Source: Phytophthora sp. 'mugwort' (lineage: Eukaryota; Oomycota; Peronosporomycetes; Peronosporales; Peronosporaceae). From it: 64,000 nt of DNA. Positions 33,255 to 44,154 of this stretch are shown in pieces. Numbering within the stretch: the first letter of the stretch is position 1; the number at the start of each line of letters is the position of its first letter. The position numbers and the translations under genes are program-made. The notes beneath the pieces were generated by a model. The model saw only the letters and a list, made by a program, of their open reading frames with translations, made no database searches and was not told the DNA's origin. The stretch covers positions 186,001 to 250,000 of the forward strand of contig JAUCEF010000008.1 in the NCBI GenBank assembly GCA_033558025.1, given 5' to 3'.

Positions 33255-34800
33255 ACCACCTGTCTGCTTCCTCGGTGAGCTGAAATAGAAGGATGGTTAG
33301 ATCTCAGTTTGTTTTTCTGCTTGCTAGGACGTCCAGGTTTCCGTTTTGACGTTGCCTTGGCTACATCGATGTCTGTAGCAGCATTTTCGCCAGACGCGAA
33401 AGTTGGTGCGTTCAAGATTGTTTCAGGCACTGCTGGGTAATAGCGGCGGTGCTCTTCGGGAATGGAGTAATATTTTGCCGCAAGCGATTTCACTTTCTTG
33501 GTGGGGAGCTCTTTGGTATGGTGACGCGGAAGTTGCACGCCGGATATTGATGCCTCCCAAATACAGTGAATGTTTGATCAAACAGCTCCGATAACACCGC
33601 CTTCCGGATGTTAATAATGTTGTTTGGATCAATCATAGGTAGCGTGATAAAGTTTGCATCAGGCGTGTTCACCGACTTGCGAGCAGTACAACTCCATTAA
33701 TAATCTCAAACAAATAGTTTGCTGTATAGCCTGCTGGAGGCGGGACAAAACATTTGGAGAGGAGCATGTTACAACCTACGAAGAAAGGATGATCAGTTGC
33801 ATTGTGATCAATAAATACTCTCTTCGCGCGTCTGACTTCGTTGTCAGTCTATCTACGAAAGCTATTGGCGTGAATAGATCCAGCCCACGTGTAGCACCTC
33901 GACACCAAGCAATGACGCGGTCCGCAATATGCGCGAATGTCCAGGAAGCAGAAAGCAAATAACAACCTTTTGGTAGGGAAAATCGCCGATAGCATCGCGA
34001 AAAAACATCATCACATATTTAGACTTGTTTTGTCCGACACTTATTTCAGCAGCACGCACACCATTGCGTGCATCGAGCTGTATATTCTTCAAACGATAGA
34101 GAAGGCGAAAGCTACAAAGTGCGACTGCATCCTTTCCAGCCCACGCTCATCATAAAAGTAAACATTGTTGATATCGTGTGATATGTCTGCGACAACAAAT
34201 GTTTTGGATGATCAAATTGCTGTTGAAGTAGTCCTCTGATGGTCGGCAGTGCCCGTACTGAGGCATCCGAATCCCACCACCATAACCTTCAGCTTGAATC
34301 TGCACACGACAAAGATGGTGCTCACCGGCAACTTGAATAGCTCCTCCACCCTCAGGAGCACAGTCATCATCGGGCATGTCGTCAAATGTGTCCGGAAAAA
34401 TCTCACTTGAAGGATGTTGGTCTGGCATGTAGCGCTGTATAACCTTTGATGAACGATGGCACGACGGCACAAAGCGATGACTTCATTTAAGTGCGTGCTT
34501 TTCTCGAGAAGGGTATTTTGTTTGTCTCCCTACGAGATATTGATCTCTTGAAGCAAAATGTCCAGACGTACACAGCAATCACATACATCTTCAGCTGTTC
34601 TTGTGAGCCGAACCTCGGGATAATTAAACGAGCGTACTGTATGAAGCGAGAGCAACTTAACGTCCTCGCGCGTGGAGTTTCACGTGTGATTTCATCCTCA
34701 TATCGGGCATGCGCGATGCTCCAAGTCAGCTTCAGCTCTGTGACTGGCGAGGTCGGTGGTGCGCGAAGGGAAAACCATCTGCCAAAATCTAAATCGCACA
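33255..34800 (-). pseudogene. transposase-like protein with GQNK and GHS motifs, degenerate
   Basis: Minus-strand pieces in order: ARLIIPRFGSQEQLKMYVIA (near 34640), NNVYFYDERGLERMQSH (near 34160), then LKNIQLDARNGVRAAEISVG followed by QNKSKYVMMFFRD and VVICFLLPGHS (34090-33950), HIADRVIAWCRGATRGLDLF (33930-33870), INIRKAVLSELFD (near 33600), and LPRHHTKELPTKKVKSLAAK with YYSIPEEHRRYYPAVPE (33530-33410). A KRKPGRPSK AT-hook-like segment follows. The D/E-x-x-GQNKS...GHS...ADRV order is shared by an RNase H-like, transposase-related family known from oomycetes and invertebrates, for which I know no established superfamily name. Frameshifts are abundant. The N-terminal part may extend to about 35285 with a basic domain. 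Confidence 0.6.
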
Positions 34801-35429
34801 ATGAGTCTTGAAACGATCAACATCTTCTTCAGTAAAAGCATTTCATGGTTTTAGTTTTCACGACGAGTATGTAAGGTCTCAATACCATGCTCGGGAACCT
34901 TTCTCAACACCGCTATATGACTGCTACCAACCGGGATTATCGCTCGAATCACACGCTCCAATATACCTTGCCGTAGTAGTTACAGCACAACGCCTTCCGA
35001 CTGCTGCCACACCTTTCCACACTGACCCGTGTCCCATGAATTCCAGTCACGCCGAATCTGCTTCCCTGTGTGTATCTTCTCCTAGAAGCGTTTCAGCCCG
35101 GTCGTACGCTGCTGCATTCCTGTCGGCTCCTTTCTTTCGTTTCCGCCGCCGTCGTATCGACTGGGAACCACCCTCGACATGCTTCCCCATCTTAGTGAGG
35201 ACCAGACAAACGGAATTGGGCTCAGTTGCACGACTATCTGGCCGGTTGCTAAGTCGTGGTTGCTTGCTTCTTCGGGTGGTCTCAAGCCTCGAAAATAAAA
35301 TAAATAATTCCCAGTACCGACTCTAATTGGTGGGGGACTCCGGGTCCCGCCAACCGCTTCATCTATCGCACAGACGGAGCCTGCGATGACGGGTCGCCAC
35401 TCACTTTTCTATCGATCCAATCTCCCAAA

Positions 35430-37191
35430 CCTCTGCCAAGATGCTCGCCGCACTACGCCCTGCTATTCCTGCCGCCCAGGCCTTCCCCAACAGGCAGGTT
35501 GCAGATTTCTATTGTCGGCTGTGCCGCAACGAATGACGAGGTCATACTCAAGTACTACCATTGCCGGTGAGCCGCAGTCAGGAAGTGTATTACCGGTACT
35601 GTCTATACGAATCTGGTACAGATAGCCAGCGTGATCATCCCGCCTAAACGATACTCGCTGCCACGCCTGGTGAGATGGGCTACGTCGTGCACTACGTCCG
35701 CCACACCGCTCAAAACGTCTTCGGTTTGCTGGAGCGAATACACCCTATCACTCTCATTTTGCGAATGCAAGCTGGCTTGACGGTACGATAATGCAGTGTA
35801 AAGGTATCATGTTTCCGACTCCCTTTGATTCGCCGACTAGAATCCAGCTATTAAAATGTGTACAGATACGCGTCCTTGAAGCCGACCTGTGTAGAGACGC
35901 CCACGCGTTACATGGAGGGTGTGAAGGGCGTGGTCGAGCGTGCGATCGCGGCAGAAATGCCTGTATGTTCTGAACTCATCATCGACGGGAGGTACCATGC
36001 CTCGGAGTACTATATCACGGTTGCTGGTTGGTATGAGGTGGACGACGCGGTGATATGTTCGCTGGCCTGCATGAACCGAATCGTCAACGACGAGATAATC
36101 ATCATTCTGCCGCCACCTACCACGTTTTCCTGGCTGCGATACGCTTCCGCGACTTTGGTAAGCGTATGACTTCTCGGTCGGAAACCTTTGCTCTGTCAAT
36201 CGCCGCCTAGCGACGTTGATCTCGCTAGTCAGGTGTGCACCACAGGCTTAATCTAGACGTCATCAAAAGGCTAACGAATGCTCGGACGACCTCAACGAGG
36301 TGCAATCCCTCATGCTGAGGCTACGAACGATAACCACTTAGCAAAACGCCGGTGAGTATTTTACCATTCTGTAAATATTCTGTTCGTATTGGTACTATTT
36401 TAACGACCTTTGCGGCTGGAGTTTCAAGACGAGCCTCCGGCCAAATATCCATCAGCAGACTCGGAGAGGTCCAAGTTTGCTAGGCTGAACCGACTTCGAG
36501 CTCCCTGCCATCTATCGACGTGGCGAAGACGAGCTGGCAGAATTCGTTTTGCCGTTGGCTGTTGTCCAGGGACGGCACCGTGATGTCCTGGGTGGGATGA
36601 AGGGCGTGAAGTCAGTCTGGAAGGCAGTGCAGGGCGAGAACGTCACCTGATTAACGCTGGAGTGTGGTTTAGTGGTATCATTGCGGCAAGGGTGTCGGAG
36701 GCGCATTATCTATGTGACTATGCGCTCTTCCAAGTTGTCTATACATATTCTAACGTATGGTGTTGAATATATGGTGCTTTTAGTACCTTGAGTTGGTATT
36801 GGGCACAGCTCCGGCTTTGAGATGGCGTTCGCGCGATTGCTCAAGACACATTCGAAGCGCTCGACGAGAGCGGAGAAGGTTTCGCTGGCGTGCTTCTTAG
36901 CGTATTCAACCAGTGCTGACACCACTGAGGATCACGAGGAAGAGGATTAAGCGTCGTTTGTTCATCAGCTTCAGAAGCGCCGCCTCTTCGAAGAGTAACA
37001 GCCAGTGTATAACCTGCTGACGACGATCCTGTCGGCATCGAACGTCAATGAGCGATTTTAGTGTCGCTCAAAGCTCAAACTACGTTCGGATTACAGCGTC
37101 ACTCTGTCCAATCGTACACGCTTGTGATGCTCTGTTCCTGCGTTATAACACCGAATAGTGGGACTTGAGCATCTTGGACATCATCGAGTAA
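35430..37191 (+). pseudogene. hAT transposase, degenerate
   Basis: Plus-strand hAT remnant. A BED-like finger lies near 35495 (VADFYCRLCRNE). Next come SATPLKTSSVCWSEYTLSLS (35710), RYMEGVKGVVERAIAAEMP (35910), LIIDGRYHASEYYITVAGWY with the first catalytic Asp (35977), CSVNRRLA (36193), HRLNLDVIKRLTNARTT (36246), an intron at 36352-36421, FKTSLRPNIHQQ, then DELAEFVLPLAVVQGRHRDV (36530). The C-terminal dimerisation domain follows (FVHQLQKRRLFEE, LLTTILSASNVNERF near 37020, FLRYNTE and WDLSILDIIE), with a stop at 37189-37191. Stops and frameshifts occur throughout. Confidence 0.8.
36352..36421 (+). other. probable spliceosomal intron in the hAT transposase
   Basis: A 70-bp segment. The donor is GCCG|GTGAGT, a TTTTAACGACC branch-like sequence lies near the 3' end, and the acceptor is GCTGGAG|TTTC. 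Joining the flanks gives AKRRFKTSLRPN, which matches the conserved hAT block, whereas the unspliced frame stops. Confidence 0.6.
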
Positions 37192-39060
37192 GTGTCAGGT
37201 AACCTTCAATACAGCTGAATTAGATCAATATCTACTTACTGGATTTTCATTTTTGCAATATTCTCTTCAACATCTTCATGACCATACATCAATAATCTCT
37301 TCCGCGTCATGCTTGCTATCGCAGCGCAGTATTGAGAATGCAGTTGCTCCCCGTTCAGTTCCAGTGTCAATATATAGAAGTGTTTTTCGCCCGGCACTCT
37401 CCTTGATCATATTTATTGGGGCTATCGAATTGCCTTTGGTATGACCTTTTATTTGTTATGGCATTCACCTGTGTTTTAACCAGTAGTCGATCGAACGGGA
37501 AAGCCAACCGTGCAACCTTAGTTGTCACATACACAACTTATCCATGCCCATCCACCGCCCTGAACTGCCTTTCCTATAGCCCCCACAGCTCATTTCGCGG
37601 CTGAACGGCTCGGACGGAGCAGCGACGGCCAAAAGGAAGGCCACGTCTTCACGGGGAACAAGGCCGCAAGGTCAAAACCAACAAAGTATCGTCTTATCTA
37701 TCTGAGGCAAATCTCCGGTCAATTAAGACACCATACAAATGCCAATAAAATGAAGGGGTATTCAGTAATCATGGTTCATACACCAGGACACTATTGAAGC
37801 ATACAAAAACCAACATTGGTATACAATAGTCAAAATACAATATGATTGTTGATTATGTAAGATCCAGCTCACAAAACAAATGGCTCTTGTTTAATATTTG
37901 ATCTAGAGAGATCTCTCAGGCTCACTGTAGTGAGATCTTTTTCCCGTGCGCAGATAGAGGAGTAAAGAGAAGCTATAAACGAAACGAAACAAGCAGAAGG
38001 AAAACGCGTTTTCCAGAAGAAGGAAGTTGCACCAGTACCATAAACGGACGCAAGGCATGCGAGTCCGATCCAAGGTGTGGTTTATTTGGATTTCAGCAAG
38101 CGCGACCAGAGCCACACAAGAACGACAGGGCTTCAATGGAATCTCCAATAGTATCCCTGCTGGCGGAGCGCTATAATGTTACTCACCCATCATTCCGTTT
38201 GGGGTTGCCAGTTCTTCCCTCACTCGAGCGCGACATGGGCGACTCAAGGCAGAAACGGCGACGTGGGAAGCGATAATATTGGTCCGAGCAATGCGAACAG
38301 AGCCGCCAGTAATCGGAAGATGTCATTCGGCATTGGCACCGCTGCGTAATTACTCGCTTCTTTATTTGTGTAGAGGTCGCCCTACTGACCATGGCGTCAA
38401 TCGGCTCTCGTTTTCGCGATTCGAGTAGCCGCCGGACCGTTGTAGCACACGCCCTTCACCAGTACATGAAACTCGCTTAGCTTAAGCGCCATAATGACCA
38501 GTCCTGTCCTGTAGACACGCATGCTGTCACGAACAGGTCCTTGCCGGCGGGAATAGCGCGCTAAACGACTCCTGGGCAGATCGTAGCTTGTACGTGTCGT
38601 GCGACGCTTGTGAAGGTACTACGATATGTCGATCAAGGAGAACACAGCCGCTGTGTCGACAGAGCTACATGCGTTTGGCGCATGGGGCCTCCTGTCTTCG
38701 TTCGTCTATGAGTAGCGGAAAGTTCCCATAGTGAGCTCTCCGGGAACTTTCCGCTACTCATAGACGAACGAAGACAGGAGGAGGCCCCACGGGTCAAGCA
38801 GAATGCGTATGGTGTTGGAGCTGACCCGTCACCGCCTTACACAGACCGTCATTAACGGTTGTATTCATAGTGACAGTTCCCAAAATACTACGTCGACTAC
38901 CATCATTCTCGTCACTCACGACCACACATAGTTTCCCATGACAACGCTTACCGTAAGGCACCTAATTAGTACGCGATAAAAAAAGGCATTCAAATGGGTC
39001 GTTCGTCTACCGTTTTACTCAAAGCCAATAGGATCAGGCCAGATCTGTTCGCGCCCGCTC
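37192..39060. other. long gap with a 45-bp-arm hairpin
   Basis: No gene is recognised. Short frames on both strands lack family features. AT-rich DNA at 37240-37450 and 37700-37900 gives way to mixed-composition sequence. The inverted repeat at 38683-38789 is the only structured feature. The last part includes the upstream region of the seven-pass membrane protein gene. Confidence 0.45.
38683..38789. repeat. 45-bp-arm inverted repeat (hairpin)
   Basis: The left arm 38683-38727 and right arm 38742-38789 are reverse complements except for a 3-bp insertion near the outer end of the right arm. The loop is 14 bp. Arms contain GAGTAGCGGAAAGTTCCC and its complement. Confidence 0.9.
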
Positions 39061-40302
39061 ATGGACACCACTTCCACTGTGTCGGCCATGTTGGCTACGG
39101 GCCCAGCCGAGTCGGCGATACCATCGGCCACCTCGACGTCATTCGTATACCTCATATACGCCAGCGTGTACACGTGCGGTGCGTTGTTTCTGATCCCGGG
39201 GCTCGTGGCCGTCCGCCGCCTGGTGCGTACTTGGCGTCGCGACCGAACGGCCGTGCGTCTTTACGGGCTGCTGGCCCTTGGAGCATCATTACGGACCGCA
39301 GCCTTCATTCTTGTGGCCCTGTGGATGCTGGCTCTGTTTCAGGCACACGCTAACGGGCATCTGGACCGAGACGCCGCCCACCTGCACTTGTCCTACCTGC
39401 AGCTGGTGTTTCTGTGGCAGGTGCTTGGCGCCTCGGCGTCGCTGGTGCTAGGCGGAGTCTTCCTCGTGGTGTTTAACACATGGGCGGCCATGGTGGACAA
39501 AGTGCAGGGAACAGGTCGCAACTTCAGCTCCCTCAAGCACCGGATCGAAGACAGGGCCACGGACGCTTTGCTGCATAGTCTGCACACCAGAGGAGCTCCT
39601 GATCTCGTCGAGAGGAGAGACAGTGGGGTTATTGCTGCATCGGAGTCGTCGTTGAAACCTCCTCCGCCGCCGAGGCTTTTGTTCATTAGATTGATGGTGG
39701 CCGTGTATCTGCTGCAAATGGGCATGCTCCTGTTTGCTCGGCAAGATCCGAGGAGCAAAATTCGACGCAGTTTGCTGCTCGTGGCCACGGTGTTGTTAAT
39801 GTGCTGCTGGACGGCGTGTGTTGTGCTGTTACCGGCCTATGGAGAGAGGATGTGTGTACTGCTGGACAAGGTGGCCGAGGATGTGACGCATCGCAAGAGG
39901 AACATCCGACGCATTGCGTTCATCGCGGCCGCCTTTTGTCTCATGCACATGACGTCGTCGCTGCTACTCGCGGCGTCGCAATGTACGCCACCATCGGATG
40001 AAGCGTCGAGTTCAATTGTGGGGAATACGACGCAGCCGAGTGATATTCATTGGCCGCATATTCCACTGCATGCCGTCGTACAGGCCAATCCAGCCTTCTT
40101 CTTCCCGTCGGGTATAGCAGGGAGCGGAGCGGCACATACCAATGATGGCTTGCTACGTTGGGTCGTGATGATTGAAGTGCTCGAGTTCCCGATTGAGTGG
40201 GCGATGCTGATGGCGTTATTGTGCGTGTTACCAGCACGTTCAGCACTACCAGCATTCCGAGGTTATCGACCAATTCCAGGGAGAAGGAGCTGGCAGCCGT
40301 AG
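39061..40302 (+). CDS. seven-pass membrane protein, TOM1/THH1-like (tentative)
   Basis: Intact 413-codon frame. Hydrophobic segments at about residues 28-50, 66-92, 113-139, 206-226, 236-258, 284-306 and 365-391 predict seven membrane passes. The N-terminus is short and Ser/Thr-rich. A long loop lies between passes three and four (about 140-205) with a Pro-rich end, and another between six and seven contains a possible N-glycosylation site (NTT, near 322). The layout and length fit the THH1/TOM1/TOM3 membrane-protein family or a GPCR-like protein, but no diagnostic motif was verified. Location in an internal or plasma membrane is inference. The ATG at 39061 precedes the first membrane pass by 27 residues; a longer upstream frame is out of register. 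Confidence 0.8.
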   Translation: MDTTSTVSAMLATGPAESAIPSATSTSFVYLIYASVYTCGALFLIPGLVAVRRLVRTWRRDRTAVRLYGLLALGASLRTAAFILVALWMLALFQAHANGHLDRDAAHLHLSYLQLVFLWQVLGASASLVLGGVFLVVFNTWAAMVDKVQGTGRNFSSLKHRIEDRATDALLHSLHTRGAPDLVERRDSGVIAASESSLKPPPPPRLLFIRLMVAVYLLQMGMLLFARQDPRSKIRRSLLLVATVLLMCCWTACVVLLPAYGERMCVLLDKVAEDVTHRKRNIRRIAFIAAAFCLMHMTSSLLLAASQCTPPSDEASSSIVGNTTQPSDIHWPHIPLHAVVQANPAFFFPSGIAGSGAAHTNDGLLRWVVMIEVLEFPIEWAMLMALLCVLPARSALPAFRGYRPIPGRRSWQP

Positions 40303-40403
40303 AATACATACAAGGCAAAATAATATACGAAGTATACAGCAATTGCACTTAAATCAGACTTTAGGCCTGCTATCCCCACTGTATACTAATGCAATTTAGC
40401 AAT

Positions 40404-41090
40404 CTACGTATTAAACGATAGAATCTTCACTAAAGTACTTATAGCAACCGAGCTAGAGCTGAACTGTTGTTCTTCGATTTGTCCTTGAAAACAAGCTGAT
40501 CCACAAGAGCGCATGCGTCCGTTTTCACGGTAAACGACTTCGTTGGAACGGGTAGAAATTGTTTCTTCTCCGAGCTGTACTTGAAGAACTGCGAGATCGT
40601 CTCGCTGCTCCCGAGTCTCGGTGGAGCTCTCGTTGAATTGCTCGGTAGAACGAGTAGATTCGAATCGCTCAGTCTCGGTCCACATGGCTTTCATACAATG
40701 CACGTAAGTGTTCAGCTCCATTGGGATTTGAGCAGCACAACAAGTTGTCGCAAGTAGATTCCACCAGAGCCTGTAAGGCCAACGTGCGTTCCTTTTCCAT
40801 TGATCCACCTGCAGGAAGTGTAAACTCCAAAGCTTCTGCATCAGTTGTCGGTTAGATGCCTTCTTCGAATAGATCGCGAAAGAGAGTGGCCGCTGAACCT
40901 GCTGTTGGTGTAGCTTCTCCTTTTGCTGTAGAAGTTTTGAGTCCCGTGCCTGCTGCAACTTCTGAGGTTCTTGCGTCAAAGTTCGTTAAGTCTGTCTTGG
41001 CGGGACTTTGTAAACGTAGCGGCGGGATTATCTTCACCCAGAGCAATAAAAGTTGCGACCGGAGGCGGTGTAGACACGGCAAGCTTGGTG
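40404..41090 (-). CDS. possible small gene or gene remnant, unrecognised
   Basis: Minus-strand coding-like sequence with two frame changes. From 41082 a frame reads SEVAAGTGLKTSTAKGEATP and TLFRDLFEEGI before a stop (40852). The same frame continues as TDAEALEFTLPAGGSMEKER and PNGAEHLRALYESHVD. A shifted frame (to 40404) then reads ERFESTRSTEQFNESSTETR and ends VKILSFNT. The stop near 40852 lies in CTAAC...GCAG, which resembles an intron branch and acceptor, but no strong donor is seen. The family is unknown. The stretch lies between two unrelated loci and could be a spliced gene or a decayed one. Confidence 0.35.
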
Positions 41091-41099
41091 TGTAAAACT

Positions 41100-41702
41100 G
41101 TCGACGCTTATTGCCTTGATGACCTCGGACGAGCTGATAGTTTGTTGTCGTATCGTTTGCTTTGATCTGTTATTCTACCATGATGCGACCCACCAGTGAA
41201 GGGGCTGTGCTCGTCGCTGCTGTAACTTAAAGGTTCAGATATAATTACTCTGCTAGATGAGCGACGATATCGTATTGATACTCGCCCACAAATTGTGAAT
41301 GGAACAATGGAAGCGATTTCTGTCGTCTGCAGTTCATCTCCGTTGGCTGCGGTGTGAATACTTACGCTACGTTCTTAACAAGTATGAGTGCTTCCCCAAT
41401 CATCTGTGCCAATGTTTCGTCTTCCTACTCCTTTAGGTTGCTGGACTTCAAGCTCGCACGGTTGACTGACGGTTGGGATTGCACAATAGACGACTTCATA
41501 GATTCAGGTGCAGTAGACGTCGAAATAAATACTCTCGACAGTTGCCACCGGTTGACGGGTTTTCCAAACCACTTTCATGCAGACTTAAGAGTGATGCAGT
41601 AGAAGAAAAGTTGGAGGTGAGGACACCACGATCAGGGATTCCAAAAACAATATTCAAAACAGTATATTGATATTTTCACATGAAATAATCTATTTGGTCA
41701 TC
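41100..41702. other. gap with a plus-strand frame of unknown value
   Basis: The frame at 41354-41602 (82 codons, containing DGWDCTIDDFIDSGAVDVEI) looks protein-like but is isolated and unrecognised. It could be the left flank of the hAT remnant that resumes after the Tc1-like element at 43325. Confidence 0.3.
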
Positions 41703-41704
41703 TA

Positions 41705-41911
41705 CAGTCCGCGACAGTGGTATATGAACACCATCGGTCTCTCCAATTCCTTTTATCAAATTGTGTTTTCTTCGCTGAAATTACCCTGGATTATAACGAA
41801 TTACAAGATTGTCGATTGCACCAACTTTTGATGCTGAATTCCACCTGGCTTTAAAAAATGGTGAGAAATATTACTTCAACGAGGTGCGACACAATATATG
41901 AACATAACTTC
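41705..41911 (+). repeat. left terminal inverted repeat of the Tc1-like element
   Basis: Reverse complement of 43065-43269, with only a few differences such as CAACGAGG against CACGAGG. It includes part of the sequence downstream of the transposase stop. Confidence 0.9.
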
Positions 41912-41963
41912 CACATGACCAAAACATTTGTTTTAAAGAATTATGGATGCGATTCGCGCGTTG

Positions 41964-43000
41964 CTAATACGAAACATATGCTCCCCCGCGTACTAATACC
42001 TGGATACAGCGTTTGCGCATTGATAGGGTCAGATCTGTGAGCGTCTTGGGAGGAATTGCAGCCCATGCCGCCAAAACCGCTTTCTTCAGCTCGTCTTTTG
42101 TGTTGTACTGCTTCCCGCCTTCATAAACTTGCTGGGTCATGATGCCCCATAGATGCTCGGTAGGATTGACGTCTGGGGACAAAGCTGGCCAGTCCATAAC
42201 GTCGATCCTTTGGGCCTGAAGCCAGTTCATCGTGTAGCAGGATTTGTGGATGGCCGCATTGTCTTGTTGAAAAATATGATTTTCCGCATCGTCGAACGGT
42301 TACAAGTGCGTGCGTAGGGTGCTCATATACTTGGCGGAGTCTTGGTTGCCATCCACGAACTTCAATTCAGACTTGGTGTCCGCACGAAATGCTGCCCAAA
42401 TCATGACAGCGCCGCCACCAGTATGACGGACGTTGAGCTCCTTAGATCGACGCATGCTGACCCATTCGTAGCGCATGCCATCCGGGCCATCCAGGTACCA
42501 CTTCTTCTCATCGCTGAACGCCACTTGACACCACGCTTCGTCATCCTTGAGGCCCATACGCTCGGCCCACTTGACCCTTGCTTCTAGGTGGCCTTTGTCA
42601 ACGCTGGAGCGGCACCACGCTTCTTGTACTTTAGCCACCTCACCGACTTGATCACGCGCTGAATCGTACGGACGCTGTGCACCAACTTAAGCTTCTCTTT
42701 CACTGTTTTTGCGGACAAACGGAGCACGGACACACAGCGGATGATATGCGCTTCTCACATGCAGTCACTTTCGACACGCTTCCAAGCCGTTCCTTGGGCT
42801 GAAATTGGCAGGCGCCTTCAACACATTTTGCACGGCACCGAGAGAACGTGTAAGCACCTATGCGATGCTCCGGACCGAAAAACCGCGCAGTGAGAGCGTC
42901 CGAATTGACTCGCGTTCTCTGTCGGACAGATGCGAAGATTGTGACATCGTTGGCGAATTGAAAAGTGGCGCCACGATTGGTGGGATAGTAGTCTGTATAG
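41964..43000 (-). pseudogene. Tc1-like DD34E transposase, degenerate
   Basis: Minus-strand transposase. A helix-turn-helix start near 42950 reads SHLSDRERESIRTLSLRGFS. After frameshifts, VAFSDEKKWYLDGPDGMRY (42530-42480) carries the first catalytic Asp. IFQQDNAAIHKSCYTMNWL (42275-42220) carries the second, and DWPALSPDVNPTEHLWGIM (42195-42140) the final Glu. The 88-codon C-terminal frame ends at 41964. Two or three frameshifts between the helix-turn-helix and the catalytic part suggest a recently dead copy. The spacing between the second Asp and the Glu is about 34, as in Tc1. Confidence 0.85.
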
Positions 43001-43064
43001 TAAACACATTAACAACGCGTGGCGAGGGTTGTGGATCAAACTTACGCAAACTTTCCGCAAACCC

Positions 43065-43269
43065 GAAGTTATGTTCATATATTGTGTCGCACCTCGTGAA
43101 GTAATATTTCTCATCATTTTTTAAAGCCAGGTGGAATTCAACATCAAAAGTTGGTGCAATCAACAATCTTGCAATTCGTTATAATCCAGGGTAATTCAGC
43201 GAAGAAAACACAATTTGATATAAAGAATTGGAGAGACCGATGGTGTTCATATACCACTGTCGCGGACTG
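43065..43269 (-). repeat. right terminal inverted repeat of the Tc1-like element
   Basis: Partner of 41705-41911. It lies upstream of the transposase start and would contain its promoter. Confidence 0.9.
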
Positions 43270-43324
43270 TACATGCAGCACCTGACACCTCGATCGTGCA
43301 CTCACGCAAGTTAAGTCGGCGGTT

Positions 43325-43545
43325 GTGAAGGGGCTGGGAGGTCAAATGGCTGGCTTAACGGCGGTGGAGAAGGCTACTCTGCAACGATTTCGACGTTGGC
43401 AACCGCATTGGGCTCATCCACCGTGCAAGATGAACCAAGCTTTGTCGAGCGGATTCTCAAGCGTCGCAAGGTCGACGCAGCCCCTAGCAACTACACTTAC
43501 TGGCCTCGATACCGCCGACATCAAATATGCTGTAATGTCTGCTTA
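43325..43545 (+). pseudogene. hAT C-terminal fragment
   Basis: One frame reads QMAGLTAVEKATLQRFRRW. A shifted frame then reads VQDEPSFVERILKRRKVDAA, which resembles the start of the hAT C-terminal dimerisation region (P-x-F-x-x-x-I-LKRRK). The rest of that domain is absent. It lies just outside the right end of the Tc1-like element. Confidence 0.45.
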
Positions 43546-43554
43546 GCTCTTATT

Positions 43555-43606
43555 TTTTTTGCGTCATGAGTGCATCGTGAGAGACGGTCGCGCTCATGAC
43601 GCAAAA
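43555..43606. repeat. short hairpin with 15-16-bp arms
   Basis: TTTTTTGCGTCATGAG (43555-43570) pairs with CTCATGACGCAAAAA (43592-43606) across a 21-bp loop. Confidence 0.8.
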
Positions 43607-44154
43607 ATCCGTACTGGAACGAGGCAACCGCAATGCATGTCTGCAGTAACTCGCAAGCGAATATAATTCACGTGAGCTCTCCAATATTTGATTGTTGCTT
43701 GTGCCCGGATTCAGTTATTTATTTCGTGCGTGGAGACGATGTTCATGCGCTATTTATTTATCTTCGTTGCTTGAAATTGATATATACTGTATTTTCGGAA
43801 TACCTGACCACGATAATATCCTCCGCTTTTCTGAGAATTCGTGCATATGAGACAACCTCGCATGCGTGCAATCTCTATCGATTCTGGAATTCTGAAGTGA
43901 TAACTGGGAACTCGCCACTTGGTCGGCAACCTCGTTAGCTTCAAAGACTCCCATATGCTTCAGTCTGAAGCTCAGACTCCACGAAAAAGACGCTATTTTG
44001 CACGGTGAAGTTTTCTGTTCGAGGATGTCCGTATTTGCCTCCGCGCTCGAGTGCATGACTTGAATTGCCAATGAGCCTTCTTCAGCTGTCGCACTGGAGG
44101 GCGAAAGCTCTTCTTCGCTGTAAGTCGGCTTGTGAGTGGGCTCAAGCGGCGATG

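Larger units (their letters stand above)
41705..43269 (-). mobile_element. Tc1-like element with about 205-bp terminal inverted repeats
   Basis: The left end begins CAGTCCGCGACAGTGG at 41705 and the right end finishes CCACTGTCGCGGACTG at 43269. Both are flanked by TA (41703-41704 and 43270-43271), the Tc1/mariner target duplication. The inverted repeats extend inwards to about 41911 and 43065 with few differences, far longer than the short repeats of most Tc1 elements. The element is 1565 bp and holds one broken transposase on the minus strand. The well-preserved ends suggest fairly recent insertion. Confidence 0.9.

Noticed and set aside
34808..35326. 172-codon plus-strand frame
   Set aside because: Low-complexity Ser/Arg-rich translation with no domain; the minus strand here reads as the basic N-terminal part of the GQNK transposase-like gene.
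36660..36705. Sequence resembling a tRNA A box (TGGTTTAGTGGTATCATTGC)
   Set aside because: No acceptor or T arm and no B box follow; it lies inside hAT coding.
39393..39788. Minus-strand frames under the seven-pass protein gene
   Set aside because: Shadows of an intact plus-strand frame with clear membrane segments.
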